64,000 bases of DNA. It comes from Streptomyces sp. NBC_00448. Its GTDB lineage: Bacteria; Actinomycetota; Actinomycetes; Streptomycetales; Streptomycetaceae. A program made the position numbers and the translations under genes. The DNA is taken from the NCBI RefSeq assembly GCF_036014115.1, contig NZ_CP107913.1:372001-436000 (forward strand). Direction: 5' to 3'. Shown one piece after another: positions 16,683-25,573 of this stretch (the first letter of the stretch is position 1; every line of letters starts with the position of its first letter). The notes beneath the pieces were generated by a model that was not told where the DNA came from, searched no databases, and saw nothing but the letters and a program-made list of their open reading frames with translations.

Positions 16683-17689
16683 GACGAGGCGGTGGCTCGG
16701 GGCAGCGTCTGCGGCGCGGGCACAGTCGCGACGATCTCCCGGATCACCTCGTCCGCGTCGATCTGCCGCACCCACAGCTCGGGCTTCAGCGTCACGCGGT
16801 GTGCCAGCGCCGGCACCGCGACCGACTTCACGTCCTCCGGCGTCGCGTAGTCCCGCAGCGCCATCACCGCCCGGGCGCGCGCCAGTTGCACCAGCGCCAG
16901 GCCGCCACGCGGCGACGCGCCCACCTGCACGTGCTGGTGCGCCCGGGTCGCGCCCACCAGCGCCACCACATACTCCAGCAGGTCGTCGTCGACCTCGACC
17001 CGCTCCACCGCGGCCCGCATCGCCAGCACCTCGGCCGGCCCCGACAGCGGCCGCAGCCGGGCCTCCGGCGCCGCGCGCGCCACCCGGGCCCGCAGCATGC
17101 CGACCTCGTCGCCCGCGGGCAGGTATCCCATCCGCACCCGCAGCAGGAAGCGGTCCAGCTGCGCCTCGGGGAGGGTGTACGTCCCCTCGTACTCGATCGG
17201 GTTCGCGGTCGCCACGACCACGAACGGGTCGGGCAGCGCCCGGGTGCTGCCGTCCACGGAGACCTGCGACTCGGCCATCGCCTCCAGCAGCGCCGCCTGC
17301 GTCTTCGGCGGGGTCCGGTTCACCTCGTCGGCCAGCAGCAGGTGGGTGAAGACCGGCCCGGCCCGGAACACCATCTCGCCCGACCGCTGGTCGTAGAACG
17401 GCGCCCCGGTCACGTCGGACGGCAGCAGGTCGGGGGTGAACTGGATACGCCGGAAGTCCAGCCCCAGCACGGTCGCGAAGGAGCGTGCCAGCAGCGTCTT
17501 GCCCAGGCCCGGCAGGTCCTCGATCAGCACGTGCCCGCCGGCCAGGATGCCCAGCATCACCAGCGCCAGCGGCTCCGGCTTGCCCACCACCGCGCCCCGC
17601 ACCTCGTCCAGCACCTCGGCCGCCCGTGCCCCGGCCTGTTGCGGCGACAGCGTCACAGCGTCCTGGACGGACGATTTCTCACTACTCAC
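16679..17689 (-). CDS. MoxR family AAA+ ATPase
   Basis: Cytoplasmic chaperone-type ATPase. Walker A is EDLPGLGKTLLA near residue 60, Walker B LLLADEVNRTPPKTQAALLEAM near residue 125, with sensor 1 at VVATANPIEYEGTY and the lid ending VTLKPELW. I place the start at the GTG at 17689 because GAGGAA lies nine bases upstream; a GTG at 17704 without a ribosome site is the alternative. Its end overlaps the DUF58 start. Together they form the conserved MoxR-DUF58-DUF4129 system. Confidence 0.93.
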   Translation of the reverse strand: MSSEKSSVQDAVTLSPQQAGARAAEVLDEVRGAVVGKPEPLALVMLGILAGGHVLIEDLPGLGKTLLARSFATVLGLDFRRIQFTPDLLPSDVTGAPFYDQRSGEMVFRAGPVFTHLLLADEVNRTPPKTQAALLEAMAESQVSVDGSTRALPDPFVVVATANPIEYEGTYTLPEAQLDRFLLRVRMGYLPAGDEVGMLRARVARAAPEARLRPLSGPAEVLAMRAAVERVEVDDDLLEYVVALVGATRAHQHVQVGASPRGGLALVQLARARAVMALRDYATPEDVKSVAVPALAHRVTLKPELWVRQIDADEVIREIVATVPAPQTLPRATASS

Positions 17690-17815
17690 AACGACATTCC
17701 TCACTTCGCGAAGGCTGGGCGAACAGGGCGGACGGGGTCAACGGGGCGGGCCGCTCGGGGGCGAGCGGGCGGAGCCGGGGGCGGCAGGCGGGAACGTGTG
17801 GACCGCGGCGACAGG

Positions 17816-18364
17816 TCACAGCGCTTCGAGCCGGTCCAGCAGCGCGGCGAGCACGGGCTCCGGCAGTTCGGGCTCCGGCGGCGGCTGGTTCAGGTCGATC
17901 CACGGCCACAGGTCGGCGCCGACCAGCGCGGCGGCCCGCTGCGGGGCGCGCTCCGGGTCGATGCCGTGCTTCTCGGCCAGCCGGGCCGCGAAGACCCGCT
18001 GGAGTTGCGGCCGCAGCGTGGTGGCGAAGTACACGGCCCCCTTCTCGCCGAGCGAGTGGTCCACGATCCGCTGCCACTCGCCGAGCGCGGGGGCGCGGCT
18101 GTTCAGCAGCCGGACGGCCCTGCGGTAGCCGCTGTCCTGGGCGTCGCCGCCGGCGACGTAGCGGGCGGCGACGAGCGCGACGACGGCGAGCAGCACCAGC
18201 GCGGTGCCGGCCGCCGCGACGCCGTCCGTGAGGGCGACCAGCGCGACCGCGAGGACACCGCCCGTGACGAGGGCGCCGACCACGGTGCGTGAGGACGCCG
18301 GCCGGGCGGAGGGGTCGGCCTCGGGGGCATGGGGGGCCGACCGGGCGTCGGGTGCGCGGGTCAC
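17816..18364 (-). CDS. Hypothetical two-helix membrane protein in the MoxR operon
   Basis: 182 aa from the GTG at 18364, overlapping the stop of the DUF4129 gene (GTGA). Two adjacent transmembrane segments near residues 28-70 (VVGALVTGGVLAVALVAL, ALVLLAVVALVAARYVA) precede a cytoplasmic-type helical domain containing LGEKGAVYFATTLRPQLQRVFAARLAEKHGID. Proteins of this shape recur between DUF4129 and MoxR genes in actinobacteria. Function unknown. Confidence 0.8.
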   Translation of the reverse strand: MTRAPDARSAPHAPEADPSARPASSRTVVGALVTGGVLAVALVALTDGVAAAGTALVLLAVVALVAARYVAGGDAQDSGYRRAVRLLNSRAPALGEWQRIVDHSLGEKGAVYFATTLRPQLQRVFAARLAEKHGIDPERAPQRAAALVGADLWPWIDLNQPPPEPELPEPVLAALLDRLEAL

Positions 18365-19356
18365 GAGGCGGCCCCCGCCCCGGCGGCCTCGGCCGACCCT
18401 TCGGTGCCGTCCGTGCCGTCGGCCCGCCGTTCGAGCTGTGCGGCGATCTCGGACAGCGCGTCGGAGGCCCTCCGGCGGTGGCCGTCGTCCATGGGGTGGG
18501 TGGAGTAGCGGGCCTCGCGGAACAGTTCGGTCAGCTCACCGGCGGCCGGACCGGCCAGCAGACCGCCGGCCGCGGCCCGCTCCAGCAGGTCCTGCGGGCT
18601 GTCCGAGACGCGCCGGGCGACCCCGGACGCGGCGAGCGAGGTCTCCATCGCCACGTAGCAGGCGATCACCGCGGCGCGGGCGTCGTCGTTGTCGAGCAGG
18701 GCGCGTCGGCCGGAGTGCACGGCCTGGGCGAGGAGTTCCTCGTCGTCCGCCACGACGCTGAAGACGCCGCTGGGCGCCGTGTGTTCGATCCGCCGCAGCA
18801 TCCGCAGCAGATACCGGACGGCATAGGCGACCGCGGCGACGGCGACGGCGATCAGCAGGCCGATCGCGAGGTGCAGCAGCCAGCCCGGGATGTGCAGCGA
18901 CCCCTTGTCGGACGGGACGTGGGTGGGCTTCACCGTGCGGGGCGGCACGGTCTGGAACGAGCGCGGCCGCCCGGGCCGGTAGTCCAGACCGGGGCCGGTC
19001 CGGAAGTCGTGCAGGGCGAGCAGCAGCACGGGCACGGGCGCCGGCGCGATCATCAGAGTGTGGCGGACGACGTCCGCCAGCCGCTGCTGGGTGGCGGTGC
19101 GGTGCTCGTCGTACGGGCTGAACCGCTCGCGATAGCGCCTGTTGGCGGCGATCGCGGCCACCAGCCACAGGACCGCGACGCCGAACGCGGCCGCGTTGCC
19201 GCCCAGCGGCCCCCGGCCCCGGCTGTCCGTCAGGTTGTCCGGCCGCAGCAGCAGGGCCGCCACGCCGATGCCCGCCACCACGATGACGGCCAGGGCCACT
19301 CGGCCCCCGCCCGATCCCGTGCCGCTCGCGCCTGTTCCCGGTTCCCGCCCCGTCAA
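18361..19356 (-). CDS. DUF4129 domain-containing membrane protein
   Basis: 331 aa from the TTG at 19356, chosen because GAGG lies eight bases upstream; a GTG at 19395 is possible. Three or more hydrophobic segments (VALAVIVVAGIGVAALLL, AFGVAVLWLVAAIAAN, LHLAIGLLIAVAVAAVAYAV) precede the C-terminal DUF4129 domain (ARAAVIACYVAMETSLAASG ... ARYSTHPMDDGHRRRA). DUF4129 resembles the C-terminal part of transglutaminase-like proteins. First gene of the operon that continues through MoxR and DUF58, all linked by stop-start overlaps except before MoxR. Confidence 0.85.
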   Translation of the reverse strand: MTGREPGTGASGTGSGGGRVALAVIVVAGIGVAALLLRPDNLTDSRGRGPLGGNAAAFGVAVLWLVAAIAANRRYRERFSPYDEHRTATQQRLADVVRHTLMIAPAPVPVLLLALHDFRTGPGLDYRPGRPRSFQTVPPRTVKPTHVPSDKGSLHIPGWLLHLAIGLLIAVAVAAVAYAVRYLLRMLRRIEHTAPSGVFSVVADDEELLAQAVHSGRRALLDNDDARAAVIACYVAMETSLAASGVARRVSDSPQDLLERAAAGGLLAGPAAGELTELFREARYSTHPMDDGHRRRASDALSEIAAQLERRADGTDGTEGSAEAAGAGAAS

Positions 19357-19490
19357 TCGCAACGCCTCCCCCTCGCGCTGGGCAGCTTGGCACACCGCGC
19401 TGTGGGCGTCGCAGGCAGGGGTCGGCCCCCGCTCCCCGGTGCCCGCTCTCCCGCGTTGCGGACCGCCCGCCCCGCGCCAAGCATGGACGC

Positions 19491-20876
19491 ATGGTCGACA
19501 CGGCTCCGTTCGACGTGATCAGCGCGGGTCTCGCCGAGGTGCACGGGCAGTTCCTGCCGGTCACGGACGGCGAGGTCGCGTCGTACATCCCCAAGCTCGC
19601 GCTCGCCGATCCGAACGACTTCGGGCTGGCGCTGGTGAGCATGGACGGACACCGCTACCAGGCCGGGCGCTCCCAGGTGCCGTTCTCGATCCAGTCGGTC
19701 GCCAAGCCCTTCGTGTACGCGCTGGCGCTGGCGGAGCTGGGGCTCGACGAGATCCACCGCTGGGTGGGCAACGAGCCGAGCGGCGACGCGTTCAACGCGA
19801 TCAGCCTGGAGCGCGGCACCGGGCGCCCGGCGAACCCGATGATCAACGCGGGTGCGATCGCGACCACCGACCTGGTCCCGGCGGACAGCCCGGAGGAGCG
19901 GTTCGCGCGGGTGCTGGAGGGCCTGAGCGCGTTCGCCGGGCACCGGCTGGAGGTCGACGAGGAGGTGTACCGCTCGGAGTCCGCGACCGGCGACCGCAAC
20001 CGCGCCCTGGCCTACCTGATGCACGCCGCCGGCTCGCTGCGCACCGAGCCGCGCGCCGCGGTGGAGACGTACTTCCGGCAGTGCGCGGTCCGGGTGAATA
20101 CCGTGGACCTGGCCGTGATGGCGGCGACGCTGGCCACCGGCGGCGTCAACCCGGTGACCGGAAGGACCGTGGTGCCCGAGCGGGTCGCGGTGCAGGTGCT
20201 TGCGGTGATGGCGACCTGCGGGATGTACGACGCGGCCGGCGACTGGCTGGTACGGGTCGGGCTGCCGGCCAAGAGCGGCGTGTCGGGCGGGCTGGCGGCG
20301 GCGAGCCCGGGCCGGTTCGGGCTCGCCTGCTACAGCCCGCCGCTGGACCCCACCGGCAGCCCGGTGCGGGCGGTGGCGGCGCTGCGCGAGATGTCCCGGC
20401 GGCTCGGGCTGCACCTGATGCAACCGCCCGCGCCGGGCCCGCCCACGGTCACGGCGTGCACGACGGCGGAACGCTGGCCCCCCGCCGCGGACCGCCCGCC
20501 GCGGGAGCGCGAGCTGCTGGCCCGGGAGGCCCGGCGGATCGCGCTGGTGGCCGCGCGCGGCGAGCTGGACTTCACGGCGGTGGAGCGGGTGCTGTACGCG
20601 CTGGCGTCGGTGGCGCCGGACCGCCCGGGGTGGCTGGTGCTGGACCTCGCCGAGGTGATGTGGGTACGGCCGACGGCCCGGACGATGCTGACGGCGGCGC
20701 TGGCGCGGGTCACCGCCGCCGGGCACCGGGTGTGCGTGGTGACCGGCGCGGAGCCGTACGGGCACGGCGAGCTGACGACGGGCGCCGAGGTGCGCGGAAG
20801 CCGGGCGGACGCGGTGGCCTGGGCCGAGGACGGGCTGGTCGGCGAGTCCGCTGGGCTGCGGAAGTCGACTGATTGA
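19491..20876 (+). CDS. glsA: Glutaminase A with C-terminal STAS domain
   Basis: 461 aa. Residues 1 to about 305 are a beta-lactamase-fold glutaminase hydrolysing L-glutamine to glutamate and ammonia: SxxK motif SVAK at residues 69-72 within PFSIQSVAKPF, plus NPMINAGAIAT and GVSGGLAAASPGRFGLA. From about residue 335 the chain forms a STAS domain (RELLAREARRIALVAARGELDFTAVERVLY...), as in sulfate transporters and anti-sigma antagonists, giving the two-domain form found in actinobacteria and animals. The STAS part may control activity or oligomer state. Divergent from the DUF4129 operon. Confidence 0.92.
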   Translation: MVDTAPFDVISAGLAEVHGQFLPVTDGEVASYIPKLALADPNDFGLALVSMDGHRYQAGRSQVPFSIQSVAKPFVYALALAELGLDEIHRWVGNEPSGDAFNAISLERGTGRPANPMINAGAIATTDLVPADSPEERFARVLEGLSAFAGHRLEVDEEVYRSESATGDRNRALAYLMHAAGSLRTEPRAAVETYFRQCAVRVNTVDLAVMAATLATGGVNPVTGRTVVPERVAVQVLAVMATCGMYDAAGDWLVRVGLPAKSGVSGGLAAASPGRFGLACYSPPLDPTGSPVRAVAALREMSRRLGLHLMQPPAPGPPTVTACTTAERWPPAADRPPRERELLAREARRIALVAARGELDFTAVERVLYALASVAPDRPGWLVLDLAEVMWVRPTARTMLTAALARVTAAGHRVCVVTGAEPYGHGELTTGAEVRGSRADAVAWAEDGLVGESAGLRKSTD

Positions 20877-20897
20877 TATATCCAGGAAAGGACAGAA

Positions 20898-20951
20898 GTG
20901 GAAGACAACCGTAAGACGACCAGACGGTTCGGGGGCCGCGTCCGCGGCTGA
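20898..20951 (+). CDS. Possible 17-aa peptide after glsA
   Basis: GTG at 20898 is preceded by the purine-rich AGGAAAGGACAGAA, a strong ribosome site, and the frame gives MEDNRKTTRRFGGRVRG before TGA. The region just upstream is unusually AT-rich for this genome (TGATTGATATATCC). The peptide is very basic. It could be a leader peptide or chance; only the ribosome site supports it. Confidence 0.25.
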   Translation: MEDNRKTTRRFGGRVRG

Positions 20952-21062
20952 CGGCGCGACTGCACGCCCCCAGCCGTACGCGTCCGCCCGCTCCGGCCCC
21001 GCGCGCGTCCCACGCGCTCCGTCGCCGCCCGCGTCCTCGCCAGCCGCCGGAAAGGTCCGCCC

Positions 21063-22169
21063 ATGCCCTCCATGCACCAGCCGCTGACTCCTGCCGCGCT
21101 CGCCGAACTGCGCCGGCCCCGCAAGTACCCGGCGGTCTCGGTGCTGCTGCCCACCCACCGGCGCGAGCCTGACAACGCGCAGGACGCCGTACGGCTGCGC
21201 AACCTCCTGGAGGAGGCGAAGAACGCGGTGCACAGCGACCCGGAGGTGGCCAGGGCGGACCGGATCGACGTGATCGGCCAGCTCGACCAGGCGCTGGCCG
21301 AGGTGGACCTGGTGTACGCAGAGGAGGGGCTGGCGATCTTCGCCGCGCCCGGCGAGCACCACGTGTGGTCGCTGGAGCGGTCGGTGCCGGAGCGGGTGCT
21401 GCTGGCGCAGACGTTCCTGACCCGCAACCTGGTGGCGGCCTACGCGGCGAACCAGCCGTTCCGGGTGCTGGCGCTGTCCGCGGACGTGGCCACGATGTGG
21501 AGCGGCGGGCGGCAGCACACGCCGCGGCAGGAGAAGGGACCCTTCCCGGTGCGGCGGGCCCCGATCGACTTCGACCCGGAGCGGCAGGAGCGGATCGGGG
21601 ACACCCCGAGCATCTTCAACGACGAGGACACCCGGGTCTTCCTGCGGGAGGTCACCGAGGCCGTGGCGGCGGCGCAGGCGGCCGACCCGCGGCCGCTGTA
21701 CCTGGTCGGCGAGCCGGAGGCGATCAGCGCGCTGGACGAGGTCGGGCCGGTGGCCAGGGACGCGGTGGCGCACGTCGGCCACGGCGGTCTGGCCCAGGGC
21801 CCGGGTGAGGCGCTGGCCAGGGCGGTCGCCGACGCCGACCGGGAGCGCGACGAGCGGGCGGTGGCGGCCGTGCTGGACGACCTGGACCGGGCCCGCGGCC
21901 GCAAGGAGTTCGCCGGCGGCGTGGACGAGGTGTGGCAGTCGGTGACCGAGGGCCGCGCCTCGCTGGTGGCGATCGAGGACGGCTACCGGACCACGGTCAG
22001 GGACGACGGTGAGCACCTGGTGCCGGCCGGTGCGGAGGAGCACGGCGCGCGCGACGACATCGTGGACGAGATCGCCGAGCAGGCGCTGGACACCGGGGCG
22101 CGGGTGCGGTTCGTCCCCGACGGGCACCTCGCGGACTCCGGTCACATCGCGGCGGTGCTGCGCTACTGA
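21063..22169 (+). CDS. baeRF3 domain protein (archaeo-eukaryotic release-factor-like; candidate ribosome hibernation factor)
   Basis: 368 aa from the ATG at 21063 with AAAGG upstream; an ATG three codons later is also possible. The opening LRRPRKYPAVSVLLPTHRREPDNAQDAVRLRNLLEEAK and the later DVATMWSGGR, DTPSIFNDEDTRVFL segments match the bacterial family 3 of eRF1-like proteins. The family is tied by comparative work to the ribosome, and some members have been described as hibernation factors. Soluble, no signal peptide. Monocistronic, followed by a hairpin terminator. Ribosome binding here is inferred from the family only. Confidence 0.75.
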   Translation: MPSMHQPLTPAALAELRRPRKYPAVSVLLPTHRREPDNAQDAVRLRNLLEEAKNAVHSDPEVARADRIDVIGQLDQALAEVDLVYAEEGLAIFAAPGEHHVWSLERSVPERVLLAQTFLTRNLVAAYAANQPFRVLALSADVATMWSGGRQHTPRQEKGPFPVRRAPIDFDPERQERIGDTPSIFNDEDTRVFLREVTEAVAAAQAADPRPLYLVGEPEAISALDEVGPVARDAVAHVGHGGLAQGPGEALARAVADADRERDERAVAAVLDDLDRARGRKEFAGGVDEVWQSVTEGRASLVAIEDGYRTTVRDDGEHLVPAGAEEHGARDDIVDEIAEQALDTGARVRFVPDGHLADSGHIAAVLRY

Positions 22170-22172
22170 CCG

Positions 22173-22194
22173 GGCCGGGCGAGGGCGCCCGGCC
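22173..22194 (+). terminator. Hairpin after baeRF3 gene
   Basis: Perfect 9-bp stem GGCCGGGCG / CGCCCGGCC with a 4-base loop, starting 4 bases after the stop codon. No U-tract, as is common in Streptomyces. Confidence 0.7.
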
Positions 22195-22335
22195 GGACCC
22201 GGCTCGACCCGGCCGGTGGGCGCCGGCGGGCGCTGGCCCCACGGCTCCGGAAGGAGTCCGTTCGGCAGTGTCAACTGCCGCTCCACACCTATACGATGAG
22301 GTTCCGGTTCACGGCGGGGGCGGTGGAATCAACAC

Positions 22336-22770
22336 ATGGTTGACGGGGACGGGGCGGCGCCCGGGGCGGCGACCCTGGCAGAGAAGATCGACGCGCTCTT
22401 CCGCGTGGTGCGCAGGCCGGACCGCGAGGCGTACACCCACGAGGAAGTCGCACGGGCCTGCCGGGAGGCGACCGGCGAGAGCTTCTCGACCACCTACCTG
22501 TGGCAGTTGCGCACCGGGCGGCGGACCAACCCGACCAAGCGCCATCTGGAAGCGCTCGCGCAGTTCTTCCAGATTCCGGTCGCGTACTTCTTCGACGACG
22601 AGCAGGGCGCGCGGATCGCCGCCGAACTGGAGTTGCTCGGCGCCCTGCGGGACGCCGGAGTGCGCAGTGTCGCCCTGCGGGCGGTGAACCTCTCACCGGA
22701 AGGCATGGGCACCATCAGCGACATGATCGATCTGATCGCCAAGCGCGAGGCCGAGCGGAACTCGCCGTAG
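22336..22770 (+). CDS. XRE-family helix-turn-helix regulator
   Basis: 144 aa, ATG at 22336. The N-terminal half is an HTH of the Cro/CI type (YTHEEVARACREATGESFSTTYLWQLRTGRRTNPTKRHLEALAQFFQIPVAYFFDD; residues about 34-90), with the recognition region around SFSTTYLWQLRTG. The second half is helical (ELELLGALRDAGVRSVALRAVNLS). It stands about 260 bp before an ImmA-like peptidase gene and then an MAB_1171c membrane protein gene; this trio recurs in streptomycetes. ImmA-type proteases cleave XRE repressors, so this is the likely partner. Confidence 0.88.
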   Translation: MVDGDGAAPGAATLAEKIDALFRVVRRPDREAYTHEEVARACREATGESFSTTYLWQLRTGRRTNPTKRHLEALAQFFQIPVAYFFDDEQGARIAAELELLGALRDAGVRSVALRAVNLSPEGMGTISDMIDLIAKREAERNSP

Positions 22771-23030
22771 CGCGGGGCCGTTCCGCATCGTCAGGGAGTG
22801 CGGCGGGAGGGGTCCGGGACGCGGGGGTTCCGGGGCCCGAGGCAATCGGGGTTCGAAGGAAACCGAGCGAGACGGGACCCGAGGGAAGCAGGGTTCCGGA
22901 CAGGCGGGACCGTTCGGTGCCGGGACGCGGGGGTCCCGGCACCGGCGCCGGGGGTCCCGGAGTTCCGGTCAGTGCGCGGCGTCGGGCATCGGCGTCACGC
23001 GAGCGGCGGTCGCCGGTGGCGATGGGGGTG

Positions 23031-23597
23031 ATGCACGTGAGAGCGCGGGCAACCACACACGGCGTGCTGTGGGACAAGTACCGGCAGGCCATGGGCGACA
23101 CCGTGCTGCCCAGACCGTTCGACGAGCTGGCGCTGATCGCGCGGCTCGCCGCGCGGCGCGGGAGGCCGATCGAGCTGATCCCGGTCGACGCGTTGCCGAA
23201 CCTGCCGTGCGGGCTGCTGATGGTCACCGACCAGGCCGACTGCATCGTCTACGCCACGGACACCAGCACGCTGCACCAGCGGCACATCCTGCTGCACGAG
23301 GCGGCCCACCTGGTGTGCGGGCACGACCGGGTCGAGCCCGGCCCCGGGGCCGGGGGCGGCGATGTCCCGCCGGGGTCGCGGGCGCTGCTCCCCCACCTGC
23401 CCGACGCCCTGGTCCGCCGGGTGCTGGGCCGGACCGTCTACAGCGAGCCGCAGGAGCACGAGGCGGAGTTACTGGCGTCGCTGATCTGCTCACGCGTCGC
23501 GCGCGAGGCGGACACGCCGCAGCTCGCGGAGGGCCAGCAGCGCCGGCTGGGGTCGATGTTCGGCGCGCCGCCCGCCCGGGGCGGGGCGCGTGGTTGA
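23031..23597 (+). CDS. ImmA/IrrE-type zinc metallopeptidase-like protein
   Basis: About 188 aa. The zinc motif HExxH is visible as LLHEAAHLVCGH, following VYATDTSTLHQRHI. An acidic third-ligand region lies in EPQEHEAELLASLI (Glu-x2-Glu-His-Glu-Ala). The start is uncertain: ATG at 23022, ATG at 23031 and GTG at 23037 are in frame, with GGGGGTG as ribosome site. ImmA-type enzymes cleave a cognate HTH repressor; the XRE protein upstream is the candidate. The 3' end overlaps the next gene by 8 bases. Confidence 0.83.
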   Translation: MHVRARATTHGVLWDKYRQAMGDTVLPRPFDELALIARLAARRGRPIELIPVDALPNLPCGLLMVTDQADCIVYATDTSTLHQRHILLHEAAHLVCGHDRVEPGPGAGGGDVPPGSRALLPHLPDALVRRVLGRTVYSEPQEHEAELLASLICSRVAREADTPQLAEGQQRRLGSMFGAPPARGGARG

Positions 23598-24837
23598 CAC
23601 CGGGACGTACGGCGCCGGCGGGCTGCTGATCGCGTTCGCCTGCTACCGGATGGTGGTCGACCGGCGCGGCGAGCCCGACCCCGCGATGCGGTACATCGGC
23701 TGGTTCGCGATGTCGATGGGCGCGGCGCTGCTGGTGCTGGCGCCGGCCTCGGTGGCGGCGCTGGACCGGTTCGCGCCGGTGCCGCGGGCGGGGGTGCTGC
23801 TCGGCGCCGAGCTGAAGATGTGCGCGCTGACCGCGCTGGCGCTGATCGCCCGGGCGCTGGGTGAGCCGGGACACGGCACGCAGCGGCGGCTGACCTGGCA
23901 GGCGCTGGCCACGGCCGTCGCCATGGCCGCGCTCTTCCTCCCGGCGGGCCTGCGCGACCAGGACGGCACCGGGTTCGTGGACGGCACCTCGGACCGCTGG
24001 CTGCTGGCCGGCTACGACCTGCTGTTCGTGGTGTACTCGCTGCGCTGCCTGGCGCTGTTCACCACGCTGCTGGGCCGCCACGCCCGCCGGATGCCGCCCA
24101 GCGCGCTGCGCACCGGGCTGCGGCTGATGCAGGCGAGCGGCGCGGTCGGGGCGCTGTGGACGCTGCTGCTGCTCCCGGACGCCGCGCACGTCCTGCGCTG
24201 GGGCCGACAGGACACCGCGGAGGACTTCGGGTCGGCGGTGCTCGCGGTGGCCTGCGTGCTGCTCGCGGTGGGCGGGGCGACCGCCACCACGTGGCGCCGG
24301 GTGTTGACCGCGCCGGTGCGGCTGGTGCGCGCCGCGCGTGCGTACCGGGCGCTGGAGCCGCTGTGGTCGGCGCTGTACGAGGCGCACCCGGGGATCGCGC
24401 TGCGGCCGTCGAAGGCGGGTCGGCGCCGCACCGGGAAGCCGGCGCTGCGGGACATGCAGTTCGCGCTGTACCGGCGGGTGATCGAGATCCACGACGGCCG
24501 GCTGTCGCTGCGGCCCTACTATCCGGCCGACGTCCGGGCCTGGCTGGCCGAGCGGGGCGCGGCCGGGGCGCCGGCCGTGTCGGGTCCGGCCGCGATGGCG
24601 GCGCTGCCGCCCGGCTGTGCGTCGTCGGACGCGGTGACCGAGGCGGCGGCGCTGGCGGCGGCCGTGGAGGCGCGCCGCGCGGGGCTCCAACCGCCGCCGC
24701 GGCGGGCGGCGTTGACGGCGGCCGCCCTGCCGCGTACCGGGACCATCGACGGGGACGTGGCCTGGCTGATGGTCGTCGCGCAGGCGTTCACGGCGCTGAC
24801 GGCGGCGGGCCGGCCGCCGGTGGAACGCCGGACATGA
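23590..24837 (+). CDS. MAB_1171c family putative membrane transporter
   Basis: 415 aa from the GTG at 23590, overlapping the peptidase gene by 8 bases (different frame), so expression is coupled. The N-terminal 240 residues hold about seven hydrophobic segments (GLLIAFACYRMVV, AMSMGAALLVLAPA, ALTALALIARAL, LATAVAMAALFLP, DLLFVVYSLRCLALFTTLL, ALWTLLLLPDAA, AVLAVACVLLAVGGAT), followed by a cytoplasmic domain with the family segment LEPLWSALYEAHPGI and DMQFALYRRVIEIHDGRLSLRPYY. Substrate unknown; the constant link with XRE and ImmA-like proteins suggests a sensing or defence role. Confidence 0.85.
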   Translation: MVDTGTYGAGGLLIAFACYRMVVDRRGEPDPAMRYIGWFAMSMGAALLVLAPASVAALDRFAPVPRAGVLLGAELKMCALTALALIARALGEPGHGTQRRLTWQALATAVAMAALFLPAGLRDQDGTGFVDGTSDRWLLAGYDLLFVVYSLRCLALFTTLLGRHARRMPPSALRTGLRLMQASGAVGALWTLLLLPDAAHVLRWGRQDTAEDFGSAVLAVACVLLAVGGATATTWRRVLTAPVRLVRAARAYRALEPLWSALYEAHPGIALRPSKAGRRRTGKPALRDMQFALYRRVIEIHDGRLSLRPYYPADVRAWLAERGAAGAPAVSGPAAMAALPPGCASSDAVTEAAALAAAVEARRAGLQPPPRRAALTAAALPRTGTIDGDVAWLMVVAQAFTALTAAGRPPVERRT

Positions 24838-24841
24838 AAGC

Positions 24842-24874
24842 GCCCCGGCCGGGACGGGGGGACCAGGCCGGGGC
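24842..24874 (+). terminator. Hairpin terminator after the XRE/ImmA/MAB_1171c module
   Basis: Perfect 9-bp stem GCCCCGGCC / GGCCGGGGC with a 15-base loop, 4 bases past the stop codon. It lies between convergent genes and may serve both. Confidence 0.75.
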
Positions 24875-24934
24875 AGTCACGAGGCGATGCGGAGCGCACG
24901 CCAGGCGCGCCCGATCACAAAGTTAGTTTAACAC

Positions 24935-25573
24935 TCAATGAGCGTAGTCGAATCCACGGGGGGTCGGCGAGGTCCGCATCGGGGTCGCGGCCGGCACCGA
25001 GGCGTCCTCGGCCTGCGCGTCGGCAGCCGCCTCGGCCTCGGCGCCCGCACCGGCCTCCGCGCCCGCACCGGCCGCGCCCGCACCGGCCGCACCCGCTCCG
25101 GCCGCGGCCGTGGGCAGCGCCTCGGCGGCGGGGCGGCCCTCGCCCAGCAGGTCCCGGAACTTCAGGCCGTCGGCGGGCAGGTCGCGCCGCCAGGCCATCG
25201 CCACCAGGGGCGCGAACAGGGCGAGCCCCGCACTCAGCGAACTGGTCACCGACAGCCGCACCAGCGTGCCGTCGGCGTGCGGCAGCAGGTCGAAGCCGTA
25301 GAGCGGGACCTGGGTGCCCAGCGGGCCCCACATCCGCTGACCGCGGAACGCTATCCGGCGACCGGGCTCGAAGTCGGCGCAGACCAGCCGGTGGAACCGG
25401 CGCCGGCCCGGGAAGCGGTAGCGGTAGACCGCGTTGACCCCCGGCTGTACGTACGCCGACGCGACCGAGGACACCCCCGAGCTCCACAGGGCGAGGTTGC
25501 GGGCGTCGGCGAGAAAGTCGAAGACCTCCGTCGGTGTACGCCGCACGAACACGTTCGTGGACACGCAAGGCAT
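24935..25573 (-). CDS. SRPBCC (polyketide cyclase/START-like) family protein
   Basis: 212 aa with GGAGG seven bases before the ATG. Residues 1-150 form the START-like fold, starting CVSTNVFVRRTPTEVFDFLADARNLALW (typical first strand and helix) and ending near WRRDLPADGLKFRDLL, the long C-terminal helix. Such proteins bind hydrophobic ligands in the cytoplasm. Residues about 155-195 are an Ala/Gly/Glu low-complexity stretch, followed by a short tail. Divergent from the universal stress protein gene. Ligand unknown. Confidence 0.82.
   Translation of the reverse strand: MPCVSTNVFVRRTPTEVFDFLADARNLALWSSGVSSVASAYVQPGVNAVYRYRFPGRRRFHRLVCADFEPGRRIAFRGQRMWGPLGTQVPLYGFDLLPHADGTLVRLSVTSSLSAGLALFAPLVAMAWRRDLPADGLKFRDLLGEGRPAAEALPTAAAGAGAAGAGAAGAGAEAGAGAEAEAAADAQAEDASVPAATPMRTSPTPRGFDYAH

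Noticed and set aside
22500..23030. N-terminal extension of the ImmA-like protein back to 22500
   Set aside because: That stretch overlaps the XRE gene in another frame and is low-complexity; the domain begins near 23031.
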